64,000 nucleotides of DNA from positions 1,798,001 through 1,862,000 of the forward strand of contig JAGMUV010000010.1 of the NCBI GenBank assembly GCA_020744425.1, written 5' to 3'. The notes beneath the pieces were generated by a model. The model ran no database searches. It was given only the letters and a program-made list of their open reading frames with translations, and was not told the origin of the DNA. The translations under genes and the position numbers were made by a program. Of this stretch, positions 31,140 to 41,343 are shown piece by piece. Source of the DNA: Dactylonectria macrodidyma. Taxonomy: Eukaryota > Ascomycota > Sordariomycetes > Hypocreales > Nectriaceae. Each line of letters begins with the position of its first letter. Within the stretch, counting starts at the first letter, position 1.

Positions 31140-31640
31140 GTCAAACTTGCGTGAAGACGCTATTTGCGCTACGATCCGTACGGAGACCCGATCGAATATG
31201 AAGGTCGCGATGTCAGCCGAAAATGCCGCATCTGCTCAAAGGGTCTATCTCAGGACCTTTGAAGATTAGGCAGATTGGGACATATCCTTCAAGACGAAAG
31301 CAAATTCAGCCCAAATCTGGAATCTCATCAACCCAGATAGGCCTCACCAGCAGTTAGAAGAGCCGGTCAGACCAGCCTTCAGCACTTCTTTCCGAAGAAT
31401 CCCTCCATAGCAGATCAAGCCTGACTGAGCCTAGCAAACCTGTAGGTCCGGAAGTCAGGGGTCTAGTCAGAACCTCATCCCGACCTATACCTTCAAAACG
31501 ACCGATCTGTTCTAACAGGCCCGATCTATTATAGATCTACCTGCTGAAGATAGAGCTACCTATTAGTCTGATCATAAGGACTACAAACAGGACTATTGAC
31601 AGTTCAATAGCAATATCATTAGAATGATAAGATAAAGACT
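31140..31640 (+). pseudogene. Relic copia gag, RIP-type stops
   Basis: From the ATG at 31209 the frame reads MSAENAASAQRVYLRTFED, a TAG, then ADWDISFKTKANSAQIWN and LINPDRPH, resembling the start of fungal copia Gag. Further on comes DLPAEDRATY, TAG, SDHKDYKQDY, TGA, QFNSN, in each case with the stop where Trp is expected (TGG to TAG or TGA). No integrase or reverse transcriptase follows; the element is truncated. Confidence 0.65.
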
Positions 31641-32876
31641 TAGGTCTGCTATGGGCCGTGCCGCATCCCTTGACCAGTACGGCAAAGGTCTAGCTGCAGC
31701 CGTAGTTACGACTTACAGCCTTAGTCAAGCTAGATATAGGTTTTCAATCTATAAAAAAGGTTTCAGTGGTAACGACACTCATTGAGGGATCAATTGACAT
31801 CATTATTTTCCATGGGAACGCAGGCGCTGAGGGGGAGAGAGAGGAATATGGGTTATGGAATAGTGATATTATGAGTAGTCTTTAATGGTATTGAATAAGT
31901 CAAGGCCAGCGAATGCGCAAATGGCACATCGTATGTCCTACCATTGCGGAGTTGTGCCTACAAGCTGGCTCACCAACCAATCTATGCGTTTGTTTTCGCT
32001 CAACTCTGTTTTCACTTGGCCGCGTCGCTGCGGCCAACGGGACGCGCGCGGCACTGTGAGGATGCCTGTCTTGGCTGAAACCTTGGGGCGCTCAACGGGT
32101 GTGACGAAATACGAACGCCCCAAAAGGCAAGGATCCCTACTCTTAGGGTATTGCCTGCTTTATCCGTCTCGATAACGGGCAAGCCGACAGCCCTACGTAG
32201 AACCTGACTTTCATTGCTGCCAACGAGAGCAACTGGGTGGAGTTTGGCCGCAGATGCTCCTTGGGACTGGATCTTCATTTTTTCATCGACAGCGGTGCTA
32301 ACACAGCCTACAGGCGCTTATGCCAGACGGTAATCTTGATGCGGCAGGGTTTGGAATACTGTTATAGACACTGGCATCTGTATTGTTTTGCTCTAGGCAC
32401 TGACTCTCGAAGTCGGTCGATACTGTATGTCAGCCAGATGACCAGCTAACAGCGTCATGGTGGCTAAAATGGCTGCACAGCAGCTGAATAGAAACAAAGC
32501 AAATAGTCCGTACAGCAGCAGGAATGGCTTGCTGCAGCTAACAGCGGCTGAGTTAAGATGCAGCCGTACCTCTCCTCCAGGGTGCAGTAATACAAATCCT
32601 ATAATGATCTATTTATGGCAAAACCTGGCAGAACGCGCTTATCTTTAAAGGGCATTGGGTCAATGTCATACATGTGGGGGCAGTTGGCGTTCATTTAGCG
32701 CTGAGGCTGCGCTGGTTGCATGCAGCCGGATTTCAGTCTGACACTCTTAGCAAATGGAAAGTGCAAAATACAGCATATAAAATCTCATTCAGAACCATGC
32801 CTTGTTTTGGAACCCTAGTACTTACCATCCATTCTTCAGTCACTTCCTGGTTCTGGAGATACACCATTTCTCGGCC
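31641..32876. other. Intergenic, nothing recognised
   Basis: About 1.2 kb of low-coding-potential DNA. The first part may be further copia remnant. No gene supported. Confidence 0.45.
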
Positions 32877-33866
32877 ATGGCTCATCATCACTCCCCGCAC
32901 CCTGTGCTTATCACATTCGCCATCGTCATTCTGATTGCTCTGACATGTGTCCTCACCGTGCCGAAAACTGCTATCGCACTCTCATCTGAGCATTGGGTTC
33001 ACTTTTTTCCCGCCTGGGAGGATATCATCTCTACGATCCTGAAAAAGAAAAATGTTCAGGCTGCGCTAAAGAACTATCGTGACCACTTTCACAAGAATCC
33101 GAGAACCGGCTATAAGATTATGAACCTCGTCCTGGGCGCATTTCCAGAGTTCCGAAAGAGCGAGATGGCTTCGGCCTCTGTTATTCTAGGCCTTGCCCCA
33201 GCACTGCTGCAGCAGCTTAGCCCGACATACGCCGACACTGCCGAATTGGCCATCTGCCGCCCTGTTCTTGCATTCATGATCGCCGCAGGCAGTCCAGCCG
33301 TTGGCCTGGTGGATCCAAGTAACTGCATCAATATAGTCAAAAAGCTTGAGGACAAGCCCAAACAGGGAGCGTCAGACGAACAAGGCTATGCGCGGATCGA
33401 AGAGGAGTGTACATGGACTGATGACTTAGCCCCCACCATCATATGGGTCTTTGAGTATGTCTTAGCAGCTGTGGCCATTGCAAACAGCCTTCACCTTACC
33501 TATTCACTTGGCGTATGGGCTGTGTGTAGCTTCGCACCGTCGAACACTACCCTGCCTTCTGTATGGTGCATCAGTGCTATACTCGTCCACCTATTCGGGT
33601 GGCTAGTCTTGGACGGTATGAGACTTGGCGGGATTTTCCCATCTAGTTTGTCATTATCAACCGATCGGGGCAGGGTTGCCAAGGGTGCCGTCGCATTGGC
33701 ATTTTGCCTCTACGTCGGTTGTGCTGTGCAAGCTCTGTACGGGACTCTGATTCTTTCGAGCCTCCTCTTTATCAGTGTGCGGGACGCGACCTTTGTTGTA
33801 CTCAGATATATTGCTAGTGCATTGGTCTGCCGCCTACTTGTATTTAGGAGTTGTTACGATGATTGA
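32877..33866 (+). CDS. Multi-pass membrane protein of unknown function
   Basis: An intronless frame of 329 aa from MAHHHSPHPVL; an in-frame ATG at 32802 would add 25 residues before the first hydrophobic segment. Hydrophobic stretches include LITFAIVILIALTCVLTV at the N terminus, LAFMIAAGSPAVGLV, IIWVFEYVLAAVAIA, WCISAILVHLFGWLVL, and VALAFCLYVGCAVQAL with LILSSLLFI: about six membrane segments. A hydrophilic loop with EDKPKQGASDEQGYARIEEE lies in the middle. I do not recognise the family; it resembles fungal hypothetical membrane proteins. It lies in a TE-rich stretch. Confidence 0.65.
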   Translation: MAHHHSPHPVLITFAIVILIALTCVLTVPKTAIALSSEHWVHFFPAWEDIISTILKKKNVQAALKNYRDHFHKNPRTGYKIMNLVLGAFPEFRKSEMASASVILGLAPALLQQLSPTYADTAELAICRPVLAFMIAAGSPAVGLVDPSNCINIVKKLEDKPKQGASDEQGYARIEEECTWTDDLAPTIIWVFEYVLAAVAIANSLHLTYSLGVWAVCSFAPSNTTLPSVWCISAILVHLFGWLVLDGMRLGGIFPSSLSLSTDRGRVAKGAVALAFCLYVGCAVQALYGTLILSSLLFISVRDATFVVLRYIASALVCRLLVFRSCYDD

Positions 33867-34394
33867 AACTCGTGTCGCTGCGTAGCATTTCGGATATATT
33901 GAGTTTACTCTACCCATTTACCCTGCATATTACACACTGGCACCCTCGAGGCGACAACTGAGTCCTTCGGCATCATCAGCTGGCTTCGAAGAACGTGGTG
34001 CCTGGTGAAGGTGGTCTGCAGGATCTTTGTAACGCACGTGTAATTAGAACATGAGATTTAAACTACAGGCATGTCTATAACGATCTTATCAAAAATAAGC
34101 TTTCTTAATATAGCATAAACTATATTAAGAGAGCTCTTATTAAAGAAGTCTTATAAGATATATATAATACTAAACGTCTTTATTACATGGATTATAACAG
34201 TAGGTTGCTGGCAAAAGGGCCTACTGACAATCACTGCTCACTGGTAGCTTATAGATTTACAACCTCGTGCGCAACGCGACAACAAGAATAATTATGAGAT
34301 AGCTGAGCTTTCAATAGAAATTCCCCGTACAGCTAAAGATGATTGCTTTGCAATGTTCACCGTTGCGGTTATGAGCATCGTGTTATTGCCAGGG
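33867..34394. other. Intergenic, AT-rich, nothing recognised
   Basis: Includes an AT-rich block near 34085-34200 with short TATATTAAG-type inverted stretches. No gene supported. Confidence 0.5.
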
Positions 34395-34470
34395 GCATCC
34401 ATCGCGGTTGGTGTCGGTCCATCTGCAGCTGAGCATCCATCGCGGTTGGTGTCGGTCCATCTGCAGCTGA
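34395..34470. repeat. Perfect 38-bp tandem duplication
   Basis: Two identical copies of a 38-bp unit starting GCATCCATCGCGGTTGG and ending TCTGCAGCTGA (34395-34432, 34433-34470); the next unit starts GCATCCA and then diverges. The period is not a multiple of three. Confidence 0.95.
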
Positions 34471-34499
34471 GCATCCAGGTGCGCAGCTCCGGATCAGGC

Positions 34500-34813
34500 T
34501 TGCGCCCGGCAGTGGCGAGTTTTCCTTGAGCCATCCAACCGGTTACGGTGGATATGAGCCCTTCGGTTCCGGCGTCTTGCGGACCCCGCGACAGCCTCGA
34601 CCTGCCCGTCTGGGCTTCAACGTCGACGCAGTGGTCAGCACTGTTGAGAAGTGGCTGCTGAGATGTCTGCATCCCAAATGCGACAGCGGCGGCTTCGTGC
34701 CTCGCCGCCTGCTGCACCTGGGCACCAACCACGCCGACCTCGTCCGCGATCTAGACTCCAACACCATGGCCTCGAACTCAGTCACCCACTTCCCCAGGTC
34801 TTTAGGAACCTAG
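34500..34813 (+). pseudogene. 5' fragment of a HET-domain gene
   Basis: The plus-strand frame reads STVEKWLLRC, HPKCDSGGFVPRRLLHLGTN and ADLVRDLDSNTMA before a stop. In HET (heterokaryon incompatibility) proteins a segment of the form WL..C...HPKC...FVP.RLL.LG precedes the ALSYCWG motif. The HET domain itself is missing. It is best read as a truncated copy; a chance frame is possible. Confidence 0.5.
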
Positions 34814-34926
34814 CCTGGATAATTTTTGTTCAATCAAGTCTCCTTGGCTCCCATTACACTACTAATATGATAATAATCTCCTGAGTGGTATTACGATTTC
34901 TCGTCGCAGCGCCTTCACGCATTGGT

Positions 34927-37900
34927 TCAGCTACCGGATTCTGAGCCCGAGAGCCTTCCCTCACGCACTTGGTACCCCCCCGTGGATACAAATTCAAGGA
35001 TACCCTGGAGGTATAGGCCCCAGGGGCTAGGGTAGAACTTGAGGCCCGGGCTATCACCATCGATGTTAAAGACTCGGACCAGAATATACGCATTGTCGTG
35101 ACCGCTATTGAACCTCTGCATCTTGAGGAGGATGTTAGCACAATCATCAAAGCTGCTTCAGTGAGACCCATACCATGTTCACTTGGTTCTGGCTTGCAAA
35201 GAATACATCGCTGCAATCGCCAACTGTAGTCTTCACCTCTAGGTGATATGTAGTGCTGCTGGACCATTCTGCATCGATTTCCAAACCAGCATCCTGGAGA
35301 AACGCTCTCATATGATGGGAATGATCGAGATAGGTAAAGTCAGTGTAATCCCTTTCGGGAAGGCAAAACGGGGGGTGTCCATTCTCGGCCCGTAGTCTGC
35401 TGGTCCAGTTGTTAAAGGACCAGTCATCGATGTGGCGTTCTAAAAGTTTGTGAACCTGCAATGAGATCAGGAATGAACGGATCCATCCGGGAGGGGTGAA
35501 ATACAAAAACCTCTCCAAGAGATCCAATCTCCCTGGTTCTAATTTGCTGGGCCGTCGACCTGAAAGAGAGCTCTGGGGGAGATCGATGGTTCTCGTCAGT
35601 CTCTGCTGAAGAGTGCGGTACGAGTTCTTGTGTTGGGAGACTGGGTATGCACGGTATCGAAGGTCGGACAGCTGATAGCGAGTGTCGAAGCATCCCACTT
35701 ATTGCCTGAACCCGGACAGGACTTCGTTGCCCAGGACGTTTGGATACTCGAAACTCTCGAGCAGTAGTGGCAATTCTCTGGTATCTCGACTGAAATGAGG
35801 GTATCAACTTGCGGAGAGAATATTGTGTCTGGATATCTGGAAAATCCGCCGAAGAATGCGCCCTCTCACTGCGTTGTTGCTCTATGAGGTCCATTTCGTC
35901 AGGACCGTGATTGGCGCGATCGTCATTTAAGAGAAACCGATTGTTTTCAGCTATGATTTTCGCCAGATCTTGAATCGGAGCACTCAGCAAAAGATTGAGG
36001 AGGTTTGTATCATCAGAGCTAACGTCGTACCGCCGGGAAAAGAAGTTTGCAAGTGCAAAGATGACCTCGGCCTCCTTGGATTGAGATGTTGACGTGCGAA
36101 GGTATATACTTGTCGCATTGGAGCTTTCTTGGATTGTAATCAACGCATCGTCCTCTTCAATCACGATCAAACCCAGGCTCCTGACCGTGACGACGGATGG
36201 AACAGACCACACAAGTAACGGCGGGTATTGGTTGGGTTTAGCGTCTGGTGACATATCGAGACTACGGCAGGTCAGAAGATGGAATAGAAATATTCCGGCA
36301 TACGTACCAAGAAACATATTTGATTCGGGTCTGCAGCTCATGTTCTCGACACAAGTCGCGTATCTCGGACCCTCGTGGTGTGACGGTCTCACGAACGGCA
36401 GATGAAAGGTACAGGTGCTGGCATCCCAATTTCGACCAGAGGAACTCAAGAAGGACGACAGATCTGACCGAAAATTCGAGGAGATTCACCTTGCCGCGGA
36501 AGGTAGCCTCCAAAGTTATCCGGTCCGGGATAAACCAATCTGCACCCTGTAATGCTCTGAGAACAACTCGAGGTTCACCAGAGTTGGATGAGTCCCCGAC
36601 TTCTGAAACCGGGAAGACTCTAGCGTGCCTGATGCGTAAAAAGTGACGCGCGGTGAGCTCGGTATCGTGTGTAAGATAACGTTTCAGAATCAACAAAAGT
36701 TCTTCGCAACGTTGTACGATGCCCTGGGAATCCCCCAGGTACAAGGAGCAGAGCTCATCCGCAACGTGTTCGATACTGGCGGACCCAACGCCAAGATGAC
36801 GACAGAACAACGTGTGACAGTCACCGTAGCGGGTTGCAAGCCTAGTCACAAGCTTCAGCGGCATTGGTGCACTCCACACATATGAGTCGTGCGTAACCCA
36901 TTCTGGATGCGGCCGGACGATGAACACTAGAGGCTTGGAGGTAAAGGCATCTCTGAGGTTTCCTGTCAGCCTCTGTAGAAAATGGGTGTATGAAGAGGTT
37001 TTTCTCACAAAATCTCGTGTTTTTCCACATCTGGACTTAAGCTCAACCCTCGATAACATGCGTGGACAACATCCTTGTCAACCAACTCGACGGGGAGGCT
37101 GGCTAATGCATCAAGCTCTCGAAGCCTTGCAGTCGTATTTGGGGCAGTAGGGATCCCGAATTTCGCGAGGAACACCCATCTCTCTGGATTTGGCAAGTCG
37201 GCAAAGTCGAGATGGGGGCACGCTCGTAGGAGGTCATCGGTCGGTATGGCTAGCTCCGCAAGGGGCCGATGCAAACCAGTGCGACACCTCACTCTGAGTT
37301 CTGGGACTGCCTGCAAAAGTCGAGCATGGGGAGCGCCAATTTTGCAAAGCTGCTCAAGGACCAGAAGTAGATCTGTGATTTCCGTGTCCCTCAGGAACGC
37401 CCATTCAGGAGTAGGATAGTGGTCGCGAACGAGTATTGGGACAGTAGAGATGTTTGGCGACTTCAAAAGCCACCTGTAGAATGTCTCCGGGACGATCTGG
37501 TCATCACCATAGACCACGCTCCGATATAGCTCATCCAGAACGTAGAATGGGGAGTTCGGCGCGTTCCTGTACTTGTCGACGAGGCTGGGCTTCGCTGTGT
37601 GGTCGACAATGTAAATCTGAGTCTTGCGTCGGTAGCATAGCCCTTGATTCGTGACGAGGAAGTAGATTTCGGGAACGCCCTCTTGCACAAACAGATCTCT
37701 GTGCCTGAAGAGATAAACTGCGTCCCGGACCAAATCTTCAGGCATACGGTCCCTTACACTTGAAGTGTTGCCGATATGCAGCTCCAAGATCAAGTTGCAC
37801 ACCTGCCTAGGATCGTACGTCGGAATGCCCAAGAACTCGTAGAACCTCCTCCTCTCTGGGTCTTCGGAGGCGGCCCGGTCGATAATAGATACGTTGATCT

Positions 37901-39622
37901 GGTTGGGAACGTACTCATCGCGGGTCCCTTGTTCCAAATACAGGTGCTCCTTTCTCGCGCAGACCCAAGAGCCATCTCTGAGAGGAATAATTGGAAGGCT
38001 CATGAGGCGATCCTTGAGTGCTTCTTCGCCATGAAAGATAGATGCGACCTTTCGATGCCATTCATGGGGCTGGGAGCCAAGAGCAGACACACCAAGTTCT
38101 GCAATCCATGCCGAAAGTTCATCGCACAAGTCCAGAATGCTGGTTCTCTGGACTCCAAGAGGCTCAAGATCCCCATAAACGCCATCGTACTGGAAAGACA
38201 GGTGTTGTCTTTGCAGAGAGGGATTGTTAAATAGAGCATCCCCTTCAAAGCGAAACTTGGCGGGCACGAAACGTAGCTCGTTCGGCTTGTGGCGACCGGC
38301 AGATGGATCGCGAGTCTCAATGATGTGTTCATGGCGCAAGTCACGCAGGATATCCATATTCAGCTGGTTCCAGAAGTCGTGTGAGCTTCGATGGTGTCTG
38401 ATGTATTTTGGCCACGTGTATCGCAGTCTTGCTGCTGAATGATTTGCTGGCACGGCTGCAAACATTTTCATTGCCGATATGAACGTATCGCGGAGCGCGT
38501 CTCGAAGGGCATAGTTCCAAGAAGATTCGTAATCGAGACCCTCGCGACTGGCGACGAGCAAGAAGTCGGCATGAATGAGAAACTGGATTAGATGAGGTTA
38601 AACGCTTGGCCCGCTTTCGTGCTAGACAAGTTATGCTCACCCGGAAGCCGAAATCATCAATCGGCAGAAAAGCATAGGCTTTCTGCGGACCGATTTTTGC
38701 ACAATAGGACTCATCGACGGGAAATACCAGAATGACTTCAGATTTCGTCACTCCCTCTCTGTGGGTGACTGGCGGCATCCCCCTGGCCATGTGGCGAAGC
38801 ACAATATGTCTCGTCTTCACAAGCATACCTTCGGTTTCGTGATTGGAAACGATACTGATAATCTCCCCAAGGCTAGCGTCAGGCGTCCCACTCTGAACAT
38901 GATATGCTCGTTTGATGTGGTCCGTTTGGATACTCAACCGGCGAACTTTCCTGAGAAATATTAGGAGGTGAGGATCAATCTTGAATAGGTCGGCTCGGAC
39001 CCTGTCGTAAACTCCTTCATTTGCTAGTTGTAGGAGAAACTGGGTGTGATTGAGAAGGCGATGTCCGCTTGGGAAGGGTGAGAGGATGGGCAAAACCATA
39101 CCCAGTACTTGGTTTCTGTCGAACTTGAATTCATAGTAGCCGCTGGCAATATTGACAACGTTGGCGGCATTGAACACCGACTTGAATCCAATCCCCTTCT
39201 CGCCTATGTAGCCCCTCTGCCCGCGGCTGACGCTTTTCTTGGAGCTGAACCCGATGTCACATATGGCTTCGATGTTCTCGAAGGTGAAACCAACTTCATT
39301 GCAATCCGTGCGGAGATATCGGAATCCCGAGTCCGACAAGGTCAGACTGAGGCTAGGGATCACATCGGGCGAGAATGTATTGTCGTCTGCATTTTGAATA
39401 AGTTCAAGCAGGAAATGAGACGGCCTCTGATATAGGTCTTTCGATAGCCTGTTTCAGTGTTAGTGCTTGCTCTAGGAAACCCATGACCGATAATTACCTC
39501 TCAAGGGCCCTTTCGAGCATGAGTGGCAACTTCTTGCCTTCTTGGCTGTTGAAACCTATCTCTGTCCGAATCCGCTGGATCTGAGAGTCGGCTACTGGTT
39601 TGGATCTTGCGATGCTGCTCAT
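34927..39622 (-). CDS. NO VEIN/sacsin-like HATPase protein with C-terminal DUF3883 domain
   Basis: Seven exons on the minus strand: 39622-39498, 39448-38641, 38582-37029, 36972-36308, 36261-35511, 35455-35174 and 35121-34927, giving 1459 aa. The N terminus carries a GHKL/HSP90-type ATPase fold: LLELIQNADDN (N box), EVGFTFENIEAICDIG (G1), GYIGEKGIGFKSVF (G2), then FLPIDDFGFR joined to FLIHADFLLVASRE. The middle is a long helical region without known domains. The C terminus matches the NOV_C/DUF3883 domain: IGSLGE, NWTSRLRAENG, DFTYLDH, YHLEVKTTVG, NQVNMM, AYILVRVFN and PGLKFYPSPWGLYLQG. Most introns are canonical (46-58 nt). The one at 37028-36973 has a weak GTGGAA donor; a frameshift there is the alternative. 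Function in fungi is unknown. Confidence 0.8.
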
Positions 39623-40119
39623 TCTGGGTATCTCGGACCTAAGTCGTCGCGTCGTTGCATGAAACTTAGGCTCTATAAATGCGGTGTCGTTTACTTCTGT
39701 TTGAGGACGATAGGTTGTAATGGTTTAATGAAAATGGGTAGGCCTTGACTTATTTGTAGAAGGGCTCAGGCAATTTTTACGACATGGCCCTGGCCCTTGG
39801 AGAACCGGCCCCGAAACCAAATGGAAACTGGCCCCGCCTCACCAGGGCTTAAAAAGGAGACAAACAATTGGCTGAGTCTAGTCTCGCGTGTAAAACAAAT
39901 GTATTAATTGGCTGGACAATCTTAAGCGCCGAAAATAATGTGACCCTACTTCGCCACGGCCGACTGGCCGGCGACCCGGACGCGGATGACCAGGTGTGAC
40001 TCAATCACTCAAACAGCCCTCCTCACTCACCTATGTTGCCTATTCTAGGCTGAATCGTTACTTCTTCCCTTGTACCGGAAACCTCTCTTTAGTTCTCTCG
40101 CACCGAGTCACCTCGCAAT
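39623..40119. other. Intergenic; promoter of the NO VEIN-like gene and 5' flank of the HisRS fragment
   Basis: No gene recognised. The part next to 40120 may have been copied together with the HisRS 5' end. Confidence 0.4.
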
Positions 40120-40399
40120 ATGGCAGCCGACGCGCCTCTGCCACGGCGTCGGGCTGGCCAGCTCAAGTCGCCCAAAGGCACTCGCGATTGGGTTAGCCAA
40201 GACTTGCTCCTTCGTGACCATATCTGAAAATCGCCCTGTAGTATCCACTACTGAATGCTAACGCTTCAGCAGTCAGACAACCATCGTTATCTTCAAGCGC
40301 CATGGGGGCATCCATCTCGATTCGCCCGTCTTCGAGCTCCAAGATGTCACTGAAAAGTATAACGAAGACTCGCACCTAATCTACAACCTCAAGGACTAA
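40120..40399 (+). pseudogene. Histidyl-tRNA synthetase, truncated 5' duplicate
   Basis: ATG at 40120 opens MAADAPLPRRRAGQ, then LKSPKGTRDWVSQDLLLRDH and an in-frame TGA. After a stretch ending GCTAACG..CTTCAG the frame resumes [20 protein letters not shown], then [19 protein letters not shown] and TAA. PKGTRDW, FKRHGG..DSPVFEL and [12 protein letters not shown] are the N-terminal signature of class II eukaryotic HisRS, split by an intron whose acceptor and branch survive but whose GT donor is gone (CATCTGAAAA). About 75 residues out of roughly 500 are present, so this cannot be an active synthetase. It is a partial duplicate of a housekeeping gene. Confidence 0.8.
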
Positions 40400-41343
40400 A
40401 GCTAGGGAGACTCTAGCACTGTAATCTCTATGTGTTGTGTGTTCCAAGTGACCAGCTAGTCGGACGAGGGGTTTCCGAGTGACCACCCGATCCTGGGTTG
40501 TGGCCTGAGGCACCTGCCCGGCCGGGACCTCCGTCTTACATTAGGAGGTGTTGCGTGCCTCTAGGCCTTACCAGCAAGGCTCGTAACTGGAGAAAATTGG
40601 TGGTGATGATAGGGCAGATACAAAGCGCCTTCAACGGCCATGACTTGGGAGGTGAGTAAAGGGGTTTAACCGTAATTCTTAGCCACAGAGAAAAAGGGAG
40701 GTAGTCAAAGCAAAAGGGCATGATCGGAGAGGCCATGAGAGTCAGCGAACCGTCTAGGCCAGGGGAGCTTTCGGAACATCGGGAACCGGGCAATCAACTT
40801 TGGCTTCGTTGTCGACTGGAGGGTTTATGCCATGACAGGATGTTGGGGGTGTTGTACCTAGAACTTGCTATTTAGCCGCCGTCGATGGCAGTTAAAAGAC
40901 TGGTTGAGACAATTCAACCCGGTAACAAGATTGAGGTCTTGTCATACAACACTGCCACCTTACAGAACCTACATTATGTATCGTAAAATACAGGCTCTTA
41001 AAGTCATGTATGAGGATACTCCGAGCCACTAAACTAGCTAATTTCGTTTCTATATCATTCCCTGCCGGCCTCTGTACTCTACTAATCCTTCTTACCTTAG
41101 TGTGTTGTAGCGTCTGAGCTCACCGCGTACGGGTCTGGGGAAAAAAGAGCATGTCGGGGACTAGGGATAGCCACGGCCCGAGGAACTCGGAACCATTCAA
41201 ATCCGTGGAGGCCGTCATTGGTGCCTCGCCCTGCACTGCCATTGCAAAAGTGATGCTAGTATTTAATGTAGGGTGCTGGCTGGGCAACAGGTCGAAACTA
41301 ATCGTCAAAGCCAACGGCATTCTCCAGGCTTTGAAAAAAGAAA
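40400..41343. other. Intergenic, nothing firm
   Basis: A roughly 97-bp segment near 40853-40949 has inverted TGTTGTA/TACAACA ends and could be a small non-autonomous element, but this is weak. No gene recognised. Confidence 0.4.

Noticed and set aside
40853..40949. 97-bp segment with TGTTGTA/TACAACA ends as a MITE or LTR
   Set aside because: Seven-base inverted ends alone are weak and there is no target duplication.
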